Shown here in pieces: positions 37,507 to 46,356 of a stretch of 64,000 bases of DNA. This DNA is from Flavobacteriales bacterium (lineage in GTDB: Bacteria; Bacteroidota; Bacteroidia; Flavobacteriales_D; Parvicellaceae). The stretch is from positions 54,100-118,099 of the forward strand of contig JAGYKU010000002.1 in NCBI GenBank assembly GCA_018401455.1. The letters are read 5' to 3'. The notes beneath the pieces were generated by a model, which was not told the origin of the DNA, made no database searches, and saw only the letters and a program-made list of their open reading frames with translations. The stretch's first letter is position 1. The number at the start of each line of letters is the position of its first letter. The translations under genes were made by a program, and so were the position numbers.

Positions 37507-37614
37507 TTAAGAATTTATGAGTAAAATTGTACCACAAATTAAATTCGTTTTTTTCAATTATTTGATGTTTTTTCGATAAATTACACAAAAAAAATATACA
37601 ATAAACACAATTCA

Positions 37615-38664
37615 TTGGAAAACAACATACATACTAGATTCGAAAAACAGATTTCACTTTCTGAAATAGGCATCGAAGGGCAACAAAAGATCTCTTCTGC
37701 TAAAGTTTTGGTAATTGGTGCTGGAGGATTGGGTTGTGCAGTTTTGCCTTATCTAGTTTCAATGGGAGTTGGAAAAATAGGAATTGTTGATTTCGATGTG
37801 GTAAATCTGAGTAATTTACAAAGGCAAATTTGCTACAAAACTTGTGATGTCGGAAAACTCAAAGTAGAAGTGATGCAAAAGTTTCTCAAAGATTTAAATC
37901 CAAATACTGAAATCCAAATCTTTCCAGAAAGGTTCAATTATTCCAATGCTAAGTTGATTACCGAACAGTATGATATTGTTGTGGATTGCACAGATAATTT
38001 CGGTGCAAGATATGTAATCAACGATGTTTGTGTTGTGCTCAATAAACCTCACGTTTATGCTGGAATCTATAAGTTTGAAGGTCAGGTTTCTGTTTTTAAT
38101 TTAGAGAATAGCGCAACCTACAGATGTGTTTTTGAAGAGGACCATCAACAAGGTTTGAGTTGTGAGGAAATCGGTGTGTTGGGAGTTTTGCCAGGCATTA
38201 TCGGTAACTTTCAGGCATTAGAAACCATCAAGTTGATTTTGGGAATTGGAAATTCATTGGTGAATAAAATGCTTGTGTATAATGTTTTGACACACCAACA
38301 ACAAATTTTGAAAATCCAAGCCAAATCCTTACAAATAAATGTTGCCAAAGAAATATTTTTAAAAAAATCTCAAACTAAAACATATCAAAATGTTGATTTG
38401 AATCAAGTTTTGAAATTGCAAAAAGAACAAAATGCCATTGTAATTGATGTAAGAAATGAGGATGAACTTCCTAAATTAACTATCGAACATTTGCAAATTC
38501 CAATGTCAACACTTGAAAATAAAATAGAACAATTTTCGAAAAACACTCCATTAATTTTTTGCTGTCAATCTGGAGTGAGGAGTATGGAAGCGATTGGTTT
38601 ACTCTCAAAAAGAGGCTTTAAAAGTTTATTTAATCTAGAAAATGGAATCAAATCAACTAATTAA
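37615..38664 (+). CDS. moeB: MoeB/ThiF-type adenylyltransferase with C-terminal rhodanese domain
   Basis: A 349-residue E1-like enzyme that adenylates the C-terminus of MoaD or a similar sulfur carrier. It starts with TTG (MENNIHTRFEKQISL). The nucleotide loop GAGGLGCAVLPYL and VDFDVVNLSNLQRQICY are diagnostic. CTDNFGARYVIND follows in the core. Residues ~265-349 are a rhodanese domain (AIVIDVRNEDELPK ... FCCQSGVRS, active cysteine in the loop), which can pass sulfur to the carrier. One or both zinc-type cysteine pairs of classical MoeB appear to be missing; only scattered cysteines are seen. Bacteroidetes often carry this fusion. Confidence 0.85.
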   Translation: MENNIHTRFEKQISLSEIGIEGQQKISSAKVLVIGAGGLGCAVLPYLVSMGVGKIGIVDFDVVNLSNLQRQICYKTCDVGKLKVEVMQKFLKDLNPNTEIQIFPERFNYSNAKLITEQYDIVVDCTDNFGARYVINDVCVVLNKPHVYAGIYKFEGQVSVFNLENSATYRCVFEEDHQQGLSCEEIGVLGVLPGIIGNFQALETIKLILGIGNSLVNKMLVYNVLTHQQQILKIQAKSLQINVAKEIFLKKSQTKTYQNVDLNQVLKLQKEQNAIVIDVRNEDELPKLTIEHLQIPMSTLENKIEQFSKNTPLIFCCQSGVRSMEAIGLLSKRGFKSLFNLENGIKSTN

Positions 38665-38700
38665 TCTATTTTGAATAAATAAAAAATAAAATTAACATTG

Positions 38701-40250
38701 ATGAATAGGTTTAAATTATTGATTTCGATAGTTTTGGTTCTTGTTGTAATGAGTGATTTTTACACACAAAAAAACTGGTCTATGAAAAAAGAATTGAATT
38801 TGAAAATGGTGAGGATATTACTGTAAGGAATCTAAATTTAATTGGAAGAAGGCGTTTGGTAGTAACGAACCATCAGATGAAAAGAGTTCAAAATGAGCTT
38901 TTACGATTAGAAAATACAAATAGTCTTGAGGAGGTGAAACAAACTACAATAGATGTTCCTTTTAAATATTATCGTACAATGTCTTATGTTAGTGAAGGTT
39001 TTGTATATGATATGTATATTGAGTTACCAAAAATAATGTAATGGTATTTGAAACCAATGTGAAAACTTTGGAAACTAGAAATGTTACCTCCAGTTTTCCT
39101 AAAAGTAAATCTTTTAGAGAATTATATTTTAATGAATTTATTGTTGTAGGTGATATTGTATATATTGTTGCTACAACCTCAAGATTTTAAAAATCTGAAC
39201 AAAGTTTTTACTTTAAATTTCAGCACACAAGAAAAGAAAGTCATACCCATATTTTTTAAAGAATACTCAGGTTATTTGAGTGATATTTTGAGTATCAAAC
39301 AAGTTTTTAATTCCAAAGATGTTGAAGTTTTAGTAAAGGTTGAAAAGAAAAAAGAGAAAGAAGTTGTTGTACTTACTTTTGACGAAAAGGGAGAAAAGAA
39401 AGGGTATTATATTTTTACTGAAAATTTAGATAAAAACATTTCGTCCGTAAATGGTACCAAAACCGGAGCCTCTGAATATGTTTATACCGGAACTTATACT
39501 TCTAGAAATAATTCATCAAGCGAAGGCATATTTATTAGTAAAACAAATGGCAGTAAAGTAGAATATATCAATTTCATTAACTTTTTAGACTTAGAAAACT
39601 TTACAAGTTATATGTCGCAAAGGAAACAAGAAAAAATTGAGAAGAAAAAGAAAAAGAAATCGTCCAAAGGAAAGGAACTTACCATAAGTTATAGCGTAGC
39701 TTCTCACCCATTGATCAAAACAGATGATGGCTATATTTATATAGGAGAATGTTATTATGCTACCTACAGAACCGAATCTTATACAACTGCTGGTCCCAAT
39801 GGTACAACCATAACCCAAACCAGACAAGTTTTTGATGGCTATCAATATACACACGCTTTGATTGTGAGATATGATAACAACGGAAACAAAATTTGGGATG
39901 AAATATTTGATATGTTTGTACATCAAAAACCTTTTACAGAAAAAAGATTTATAAGAATAGCTGAAAAAAAGCAAGACGCTGTAAAATTGGCGTATTCAAC
40001 TTTTAAATTCATAAAATCAAAAGTAATCGATTGGAATGGAAATATTATTTCTGAAGAAGATTCAGAAGAAATCGAAACAGGAATAGAAGGAGACAAAACC
40101 AAAAGAAGTTATGTAGAAATGGACTATTGGTATGGTGATTATTTCTTGTTGTATGGAGATCAAACCATCAAAAATAAAGAAGAAAGTAAAAAAGATGATG
40201 ATGTAAAAAGAAAAAGAAATGTATATTTCTTATCCAAAATAAAGTTTTAG
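38701..40250 (+). CDS. secreted protein of unknown function, three frameshifts
   Basis: The ATG at 38701 opens a signal peptide (MNRFKLLISIVLVLVVMS). The frame is lost in the A run near 38770, regained as LVYEKRIEFENGEDITVRNL, lost near 39030 (one missing A) and shifted again near 39180. The last frame is open from 39150 to 40250. The corrected protein is about 515 residues. Its C-terminal half has a lysine block (KIEKKKKKKSSKGKELT) and repeated strand pairs such as SEYVYTGTYTSRNNSSSEGI and YIYIGECYYATYRTESYTT, and RYDNNGNKIWDEIF resembles a beta-propeller blade. I cannot name the family. It sits between moeB and moaE. Confidence 0.6.
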
Positions 40251-40267
40251 AAAACAGTAATATAAAG

Positions 40268-40699
40268 ATGAAAAACATTTTTGTTAAAGGACCTATTACT
40301 CCTGAAAAAATTGCGCAGTCCATCGCACATCACCAAGTGAAAACCAACATTGGAGCACATGAAATATTTTTAGGACAGGTAAGAGCAGATGTCATTGAAG
40401 GAAAAGAAGTACAAGCCATTGTTTATTCTGGATATGAAGAAATGGTAAACCAATTAGCGCATGATATTCGTGAAACTACTTTTGAGAAATTCGACCTCAC
40501 TTGTATGCACATTTATCATAGTCTCGGAGAAGTGAAGGCAGGAGAAATATGTTTGTTTGTATTCACCTCTTCTGTACATCGAAAAGACGCTAGAGAAGCT
40601 TGCGCTTATTTGGTTGAGGAAATTAAAGCAAAACTTCCGATATACGGCAAAGAGGTCTTTGATGAAACTTCTTATCAATGGAAAGAAAACAGGAATTAA
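40268..40699 (+). CDS. moaE: MoaE, molybdopterin synthase catalytic subunit
   Basis: A 143-residue protein that with MoaD turns precursor Z into molybdopterin. GAHEIFLGQVRADVIEGKEV, IVYSGYEEM, YHSLGEVKAGEICLFVFTSS and HRKDAREACAYLVEEIKAKL are all family signatures, and the end FDETSYQWKEN contains the catalytic-site lysine region. Length is normal. It starts 17 bp after the unknown secreted gene and is convergent with tyrS, whose end is 15 bp away. Confidence 0.93.
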   Translation: MKNIFVKGPITPEKIAQSIAHHQVKTNIGAHEIFLGQVRADVIEGKEVQAIVYSGYEEMVNQLAHDIRETTFEKFDLTCMHIYHSLGEVKAGEICLFVFTSSVHRKDAREACAYLVEEIKAKLPIYGKEVFDETSYQWKENRN

Positions 40700-40713
40700 T
40701 TGTAATAAAAGTA

Positions 40714-41994
40714 TTACACAAATTTCACTACAAAATTATTCTTCTTACCTCTCTGAACCAGAATGTATTTACCTCCAATCAAGTCGTTTTCAGATACGAT
40801 TGTGCTATCATTTACTTTGGCTTTGTTGATGCTCAATGAGTTTTCTTTCAAAGCTCTTCTTGCTTCACCGTTGGAAGGAAGAAAGTTTGTTTTATCAGTC
40901 AAAAAAGAAACGATTTCAAATCCTTCTTTCAAACCTTCTTTAGAAATTTCTGTTTGAGGTACACCTTCAAAAATATCGTTAAACATTTCTTCCGAAAGTG
41001 TTTTGAAGGCAGTCACGGCTTCGTCCCCTTTTAGAAATAAAATTTCTGATGCAGCTATGGCACTTTTCAAATCTTCTTCACTATGCACTCTTGTGGTAAT
41101 TTCTTCTGCGATTGCTTTTTGAAGTATTCTCAAGTGTGGGGCTTCGTCATGCGTTTTTTCTAAGGCTTCAATTTCAGATTTAGATTTTAAAGTAAAAATC
41201 TTAATGTAATTTTTAGCATCTTCATCCGAAGCATTGATCCAATATTGGTAAAATTTGTAAGGAGAAGTCTTGCTTTTGTCTAGCCATACACTTCCACCTG
41301 CGGTTTTTCCAAATTTAGTTCCATCTGCTTTTTTGATAAGCGGAGTCGTCATAGCAAATGCTTCACCTTGTCCTTTTCTTCTAATGAGTTCTGTCCCTGT
41401 TACAATATTCCCCCATTGGTCTGAACCTCCTAGTTGTAATTTGCAATTTTTGTTTTTCCACAAATAGTAAAAATCATATCCTTGTACCAATTGGTATGTA
41501 AATTCAGTAAAGGACATTCCTGTTTCCAATCTCGATTTTACAGAATCTTTAGCGAGCATATAATTAATGCTAATGTGTTTTCCAACATCACGAATAAAAT
41601 CTAAAAAATGAAATTCTTTAAACCAATCGTAATTATTTGCCATCATAGCACCATTTTCCGAATCAGAAAAGTCTAGAAATTTTTTCAACTGATTTTCTAC
41701 ACAGTTTACATTGTGTTGTAAAGTCTCTGCATCTAATAAGTTTCTTTCTTGAGATTTTCCAGAAGGATCGCCCACCATTCCAGTTGCACCACCTACCAAA
41801 GCAATGGGTCTATGTCCTGCTCTTTGAAGATGCACTAAAGTCATGATTTGTACCAAATGACCGATATGTAAAGAATCCGCAGTTGGATCAAATCCGATAT
41901 ATCCAGACACTTTTTCTTTGTTTAAAAGTTCTTCTGTTCCAGGCATCATATCGTGAATCATACCCCTCCATGTCATTTCTTCTATAAAATTCAT
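40714..41994 (-). CDS. tyrS: tyrosyl-tRNA synthetase
   Basis: A 426-residue class I synthetase. [16 protein letters not shown] gives the HIGH motif at residues 43-46. KFGKT near residue 230 is the KMSKS equivalent of the TyrRS group. GGSDQWGNI and [11 protein letters not shown] form the tyrosine pocket. The C-terminal ~65 residues are an S4-like tRNA-binding domain. Length is standard. Confidence 0.97.
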   Translation of the reverse strand: MNFIEEMTWRGMIHDMMPGTEELLNKEKVSGYIGFDPTADSLHIGHLVQIMTLVHLQRAGHRPIALVGGATGMVGDPSGKSQERNLLDAETLQHNVNCVENQLKKFLDFSDSENGAMMANNYDWFKEFHFLDFIRDVGKHISINYMLAKDSVKSRLETGMSFTEFTYQLVQGYDFYYLWKNKNCKLQLGGSDQWGNIVTGTELIRRKGQGEAFAMTTPLIKKADGTKFGKTAGGSVWLDKSKTSPYKFYQYWINASDEDAKNYIKIFTLKSKSEIEALEKTHDEAPHLRILQKAIAEEITTRVHSEEDLKSAIAASEILFLKGDEAVTAFKTLSEEMFNDIFEGVPQTEISKEGLKEGFEIVSFLTDKTNFLPSNGEARRALKENSLSINKAKVNDSTIVSENDLIGGKYILVQRGKKNNFVVKFV

Positions 41995-42020
41995 ACTATT
42001 GCTTCAAATAATTTATTTTG

Positions 42021-42028
42021 CAAAGATA
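42021..42028 (-). promoter_or_regulatory. -7 box for tyrS (TATCTTTG on the minus strand)
   Basis: CAAAGATA on the plus strand, 27 bp before the tyrS start. Confidence 0.45.
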
Positions 42029-42194
42029 AGGTTCTATTTAAAATCATAGATACTAGATGAAAACTTTTGAAAAAGGTAGTATTATAAATTTTATCACAAT
42101 GGCTTTGTATTTATTTTGTATTTTGTAAATTTGTTAATCATACAGTAAACCAATAACAAGATATAATCTTTAAGCAATACAAAGCATAACTAAT

Positions 42195-43223
42195 ATGGCA
42201 AAAACTTTGGTTAATAATATAACTCATGATATTAAATTGTTGATTGAGCAAAGTAAGCAACAAATAGCTGTAACAGTTAATGCAACTATAAGTGCTCTAT
42301 ATTGGCAAATTGGTTTAAGAATAAATAGTGAGATTCTTAACAATCAACGAGCAGAATATGGAAAGGAAATAGTTGTAAAACTTGCGCGCCAATTAGAATC
42401 TGAATATGGAAAGGGATGGAGTGAAAAACAGTTGAGGCATTGTATGCAGTTCGCAAAAATATTTTCCGAATATGAGATTGTCTCTACACTGTGGAGACAA
42501 TTAAGTTGGTCTCATTTCAAAGAAATTATTTACATTGAAGATGTATTAAAAAGAGATTTTTACATTCAGATGTGCATACACGAAAAATGGTCTGTTAGAG
42601 TTTTTCGAGAACGAATTCAATCTATGCTTTTCGAAAGAACATCTATAAGTAAAAAACCTGAAATCACTATTCATAATGATTTAGAATTATTAAAAAATGA
42701 GCAAAAAATAAGTGCTGATTTGGTTTTTAAAGATCCTTATGTACTTGATTTTTTAGGCTTAAAAGACACCTATTCTGAAAAAGATTTAGAATCATCTATT
42801 ATTGCGGAATTGCAACGTTTTATTATTGAATTAGGAAGTGATTTTGCTTTTATGTCTCGTCAAAAAAGAATTACAATTGATCATACAGATTACTATATTG
42901 ACTTATTGTTTTATCACAGAAGACTTAAATGTTTAGTTGTTATTGATTTAAAAATCGGAGAATTTGAAGCTTCTCATAAAGGTCAAATGGAGTTGTATCT
43001 TAGGTACTTAGAGAAATATGAACAGGTAGAAGGTGAAAATACACCTATTGGATTGATTTTATGTACTGGTAAAAATGAAGAACATATTGAATTACTACAA
43101 TTAGGAAAAAGCAATATAAAGGTTGCAGATTACATAACCCTTTTACCTTCCCAAGAAATATTAAGAGAAAAGTTAAATCAAGCAATTGCTATTGCTAAAA
43201 GAAGGTTTTCAGGTGGCGACTAA
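42195..43223 (+). CDS. YhcG/DUF1016-family PDDEXK nuclease
   Basis: A 342-residue protein. Residues ~1-160 are the DUF1016 N-terminal domain (SALYWQIGLRINSEIL, AEYGKEIVVKLARQL, SWSHFKEIIYIED, KWSVRVFRERIQSMLFERTS). Residues ~190-335 are the YhcG nuclease domain with YYIDLLFYHRRLKCLVVIDL, then KIGEFEASHKGQMELYLRYL. The D...(x)DLK arrangement is a PDDEXK-type metal site. The family is scattered by horizontal transfer and often found near restriction-modification or defence genes, but here it stands alone between tyrS and a bacilliredoxin. No partner gene is seen. Confidence 0.85.
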   Translation: MAKTLVNNITHDIKLLIEQSKQQIAVTVNATISALYWQIGLRINSEILNNQRAEYGKEIVVKLARQLESEYGKGWSEKQLRHCMQFAKIFSEYEIVSTLWRQLSWSHFKEIIYIEDVLKRDFYIQMCIHEKWSVRVFRERIQSMLFERTSISKKPEITIHNDLELLKNEQKISADLVFKDPYVLDFLGLKDTYSEKDLESSIIAELQRFIIELGSDFAFMSRQKRITIDHTDYYIDLLFYHRRLKCLVVIDLKIGEFEASHKGQMELYLRYLEKYEQVEGENTPIGLILCTGKNEEHIELLQLGKSNIKVADYITLLPSQEILREKLNQAIAIAKRRFSGGD

Positions 43224-43348
43224 TCGTTATGGTTTTAGAAAATTCAAAAGTTGATACTAAAATCTGTGTTTTATAACCCTCAATAGATTTTATTCTATAA
43301 TTTTGTAATAGTAAAAGAATAAAATTAATCAATAAAATTTAAAATATT

Positions 43349-43759
43349 ATGTATCCACCAGAATTAGTTGCTCCCATGAAATCAGACCTTACTCAAAAGG
43401 GGTATAAAGAATTAACTACTGCATCAGAAGTTGACGATGTGTTAAATAGTGAAGGAACTACTTTTGTAGTGCTCAATAGTGTTTGTGGTTGTGCAGCAGC
43501 AAATGCAAGACCAGCTGCAATTATGGCTTCAAGCAATGATAAACTTCCAGACAATTTAGTAACTGTTTTTGCTGGTGTGGATGTTGATGCTGTGAATCAA
43601 GTAAGAAAATACTGTTTACCTTATCCTCCCTCTTCACCATCTATGGCTTTATTTAAAGATGGTGCTTTAGTGCATTTTATCGAAAGACACCATATTGAAG
43701 GAAGACCAGCAGATATGATTGCAGAGAATATTGTTGCTGCTTTTAACGAGTTTTGCTAA
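43349..43759 (+). CDS. BrxA/BrxB-family bacilliredoxin (YphP/YqiW)
   Basis: A 136-residue thioredoxin-fold protein. The family's redox motif is CGC at residues 46-48 in NSVCGCAAANARPA. YCLPYPPSSPSMALFKDG and HFIERHHIEGR are also typical. In Firmicutes it removes bacillithiol from proteins; many Bacteroidetes have the protein, and the thiol partner here is not known. Single gene, convergent with gatC. Confidence 0.92.
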   Translation: MYPPELVAPMKSDLTQKGYKELTTASEVDDVLNSEGTTFVVLNSVCGCAAANARPAAIMASSNDKLPDNLVTVFAGVDVDAVNQVRKYCLPYPPSSPSMALFKDGALVHFIERHHIEGRPADMIAENIVAAFNEFC

Positions 43760-43783
43760 TAATAATTGAATTTTAAATAAGTA

Positions 43784-44074
43784 TTACTGATTCAGAACTT
43801 TTGGAATCTTAAAGTAAGTACTATCTTTTTTAGGGGCGTTTTTTAACGCCTCTTTTTGTGTAATCTCGATTCTTATCTCATCAGGACGCAATACATTCAC
43901 TTCGTCTGTAATGTGAATCAATGGTTTCACTCCTTCTGTATCTACCTCACTCAATTTACTTACGAAATCTAACATTTTGTTCATGTCTTTAACGATAGCT
44001 TCCTTTTCATCTCCATTGAATTCCAATTTTGATAATGAAGCTATTTTGTCAACCGTCTTTAAATCGATATTCAT
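43784..44074 (-). CDS. gatC: aspartyl/glutamyl-tRNA amidotransferase subunit C
   Basis: A 96-residue helical protein of the GatCAB complex that converts Glu-tRNA(Gln) or Asp-tRNA(Asn). The start DLKTVDKIASLSKLEFNGDE, the middle MNKMLDFVSKLSEVDTEGV and the late VLRPDEIR are family marks. It lies 18 bp after plsC, probably in one transcript; gatA and gatB are not in the window. Confidence 0.93.
   Translation of the reverse strand: MNIDLKTVDKIASLSKLEFNGDEKEAIVKDMNKMLDFVSKLSEVDTEGVKPLIHITDEVNVLRPDEIRIEITQKEALKNAPKKDSTYFKIPKVLNQ
43832..43857 (+). terminator. candidate intrinsic terminator for the bacilliredoxin gene, inside gatC
   Basis: AGGGGCGTT-TTTT-AACGCCTCT forms a 9-bp stem with one G-T pair, followed on the plus strand by a T run (TTTTTG). 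It lies 72 bp after the brx stop. It is also coding for gatC on the other strand. Confidence 0.4.
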
Positions 44075-44092
44075 AAGTGTCCGTGTTTATTT

Positions 44093-44842
44093 TTATAATT
44101 CGCTATTTATTAACTCAAAAGTTTTGTCTCGCAAAGATACTATTTCTGTTTTATTTTCACTTTTTATAATGGGGTGAATAAATACTTTTGCAATTCCTGG
44201 TCGTCCAGCACCCCAAAAATCTGTATGGTCTGAAAACAACTTGTAATTATTTTTAAAGGTAATCGGAACTATTGGCACATTATGCTCAACAGCCATTGAA
44301 AAAGCACCATTTTTGAAACGTTCCATAACAGGAGGTTGATCTTGCATTTTTCCTTCAGGAAAAATGGCAATGCTTCTATTGTTTCTAAGCGCTTCATTGG
44401 TTTTGTGAATGCTTTCTGCTGCTAGTTTTCTTTGATGACGATAAACTGGAATATCTATTTCATTTTTAAAAAAAACATTGATAATGGGCCATTTTAAAAC
44501 TTCAGCCTTACCTAGAAATGCAAAATCATGAGGAATGACTTTAAACATTAATATAATGTCTAAATAACTCGCGTGATTTGCACAAACAATATAAGGTCCT
44601 TCTTTAGGGAAATGTTCTTCATTGATAAGTTTGACTTTAATAAAACAACAATAACAAATTACATTGCTCCATACTTTTTTAGCTTTTGCGGCTTTTTTAT
44701 ACTTGTCTTTATGGCGAATAGCAATCATAAAATAAGGGTATAAAATAATACCTGAAACGAAATAAATCATTCCAAAATAAACTTTATACAAAAATCTTAA
44801 TGGTGCCCCTATCCAATACATAAGTTTGCAAAAGTATATCAT
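44093..44842 (-). CDS. 1-acyl-glycerol-3-phosphate acyltransferase (PlsC-like)
   Basis: A 249-residue membrane-bound acyltransferase making phosphatidic acid. The catalytic HX4D is His90-Asp95 in ANHASYLDI. FPEGKMQD at ~161-168 is the second acceptor-binding motif and VPIVPITFKNNYKLF the third. Two hydrophobic stretches at the N-terminus anchor it. Start and length are normal. gatC follows on the same strand. Confidence 0.9.
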   Translation of the reverse strand: MIYFCKLMYWIGAPLRFLYKVYFGMIYFVSGIILYPYFMIAIRHKDKYKKAAKAKKVWSNVICYCCFIKVKLINEEHFPKEGPYIVCANHASYLDIILMFKVIPHDFAFLGKAEVLKWPIINVFFKNEIDIPVYRHQRKLAAESIHKTNEALRNNRSIAIFPEGKMQDQPPVMERFKNGAFSMAVEHNVPIVPITFKNNYKLFSDHTDFWGAGRPGIAKVFIHPIIKSENKTEIVSLRDKTFELINSEL

Positions 44843-44886
44843 TTAATTCTATTTTCAACTAGAAACTGTATTAAGGAGGAGTTTTG

Positions 44887-45114
44887 AAGATTCAAGATAC
44901 TAAGACAAAAGACATCAAGACTAGAATTAGAAAATATTAAATCTATTATATCTTGTCGATAATGGCTTTTAAATTAATGTCTTAAATTAAAGTCAATATG
45001 TCTTTTTATAGCGGAAAAGTTTCAAAAAAATAGTAATTTTATCTCTTTTTCATCGTCCTATTTAATAGCGAAATAGCAATTAACAAAACAAGATGTCTTA
45101 GCGTCTTGAATCTT
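44887..45114. repeat. intergenic element bounded by 21-bp inverted repeats
   Basis: 44887-44907 (AAGATTCAAGATACTAAGAC A) matches the reverse complement of 45094-45114 at 19 of 21 positions. The rest of the 382-bp gap (44843-45224) holds no gene, only related AAGAC/GTCTT words and the tgt -7 box. No transposase or long frame lies inside. Confidence 0.6.
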
Positions 45115-45195
45115 AAAGTCTTTTGTCTAACTGTTTAAAACTTCAAAAAAACACCAAACTGTATATACACATCACTACAATTTGATATTTCATTC

Positions 45196-45203
45196 TATCT
45201 TTG
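45196..45203 (+). promoter_or_regulatory. -7 box for tgt (TATCTTTG)
   Basis: TAnnTTTG match 22 bp before the tgt ATG at 45225. The nearest TTTG (45181-45184) is too close for a normal -33. Confidence 0.45.
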
Positions 45204-45224
45204 CCAATTAGATAAAGAAGTATA

Positions 45225-46355
45225 ATGGAATTTGAATTAATAAAAGCAGACCCTCAAAGTAAAGCGAGAGCAGGTGTAGTAACCACAGCACACGGAAAAA
45301 TAGAAACGCCTATTTTTATGCCTGTGGGAACAGCAGCTACTGTAAAAAGTGTGCACCAGCATGAAATAAAAGAGGATATTAAAGCGCATATTATATTAGG
45401 AAACACCTATCACTTGTTTTTAAGACCTGGATTGGATGTTTTGGAAGGCGCTGGAGGGCTGCATAAATTTATGAATTGGGATATGCCTATACTAACAGAT
45501 AGTGGCGGTTATCAAGTTTACTCTCTTTCTGGAACAAGAAAAATTAAAGAAGAAGGAGTTACTTTTAGATCGCACATAGATGGAAGTAAGCATTTTTTTT
45601 CTCCAGAAAATGTGATGGACATTCAAAGGACTATTGGTGCTGACATCATTATGGCTTTTGACGAGTGTACTCCTTATCCATGTGAGTATAAATATGCCAA
45701 AAGATCAATGCACATGACACACCGATGGCTCAAAAGATGTTGTGAAAGATTTGATACTACTGAAGGTAAATATGGTTATGACCAAACACTTTTCCCAATA
45801 GTTCAAGGAAGTGTTTATAAAGATCTGAGAAAAGAATCAGCAGAGATGATTGCTTCTTTCGAAAGAGAAGGAAATGCAATTGGTGGTCTTTCTGTAGGGG
45901 AACCTCATGAGGATATGTATGAAATGACAGAAATTGTCTGTGATATATTACCTTGGGAAAAGCCAAGATACCTAATGGGCGTTGGTACTCCAGTAAATCT
46001 TTTAGAAAATATAGCTCTTGGTGTTGATATGTTTGATTGTGTAATGCCAACTCGTAATGCTAGAAATGGTATGTTATTTACAAGTGAAGGCGTTTTGAAT
46101 ATGAAAAACAAAAAGTGGGAGAAATGTTATGAGGCACTCGATCCTTTTGGAACTTCTTATGTGGATTCTTTTTATACCAAAGCGTATGTTAGACACTTAT
46201 TTGCTTCGAGAGAAAGGTTGGCAGGTCAAATTGCTAGTATTCACAATTTAGCATTCTACCTTTGGTTGGTAAAAGAGGCTCGCAAACATATTCTAGAAGG
46301 TGATTTTATCGAATGGAAAAATCAAATGGTACCTAAATTGACGCATAGATTATAA
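45225..46355 (+). CDS. tgt: queuine/preQ1 tRNA-guanine transglycosylase
   Basis: A 376-residue TIM-barrel enzyme that exchanges guanine for preQ1 at the wobble base. FMPVGTAATVKSV, GNTYHLFLRPG and TDSGGYQVYSLS (Asp92) are family marks, and GVDMFDCVMPTRNARNG carries the nucleophilic Asp region. Where most bacterial enzymes have a CxCxxC...H zinc site, this one reads EALDPFGTSYVDSFYTKAYV before RHLFASRERLAGQIASIHN; the three zinc cysteines are missing and the late His is kept. I believe this is usual in Bacteroidetes. lptF/G follows one base later. Confidence 0.95.
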   Translation: MEFELIKADPQSKARAGVVTTAHGKIETPIFMPVGTAATVKSVHQHEIKEDIKAHIILGNTYHLFLRPGLDVLEGAGGLHKFMNWDMPILTDSGGYQVYSLSGTRKIKEEGVTFRSHIDGSKHFFSPENVMDIQRTIGADIIMAFDECTPYPCEYKYAKRSMHMTHRWLKRCCERFDTTEGKYGYDQTLFPIVQGSVYKDLRKESAEMIASFEREGNAIGGLSVGEPHEDMYEMTEIVCDILPWEKPRYLMGVGTPVNLLENIALGVDMFDCVMPTRNARNGMLFTSEGVLNMKNKKWEKCYEALDPFGTSYVDSFYTKAYVRHLFASRERLAGQIASIHNLAFYLWLVKEARKHILEGDFIEWKNQMVPKLTHRL

Positions 46356-46356
46356 T

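Noticed and set aside
37337..37615. 92-residue minus-strand gene before moeB
   Set aside because: It overlaps the NUDIX gene in another frame and has no protein-like features.
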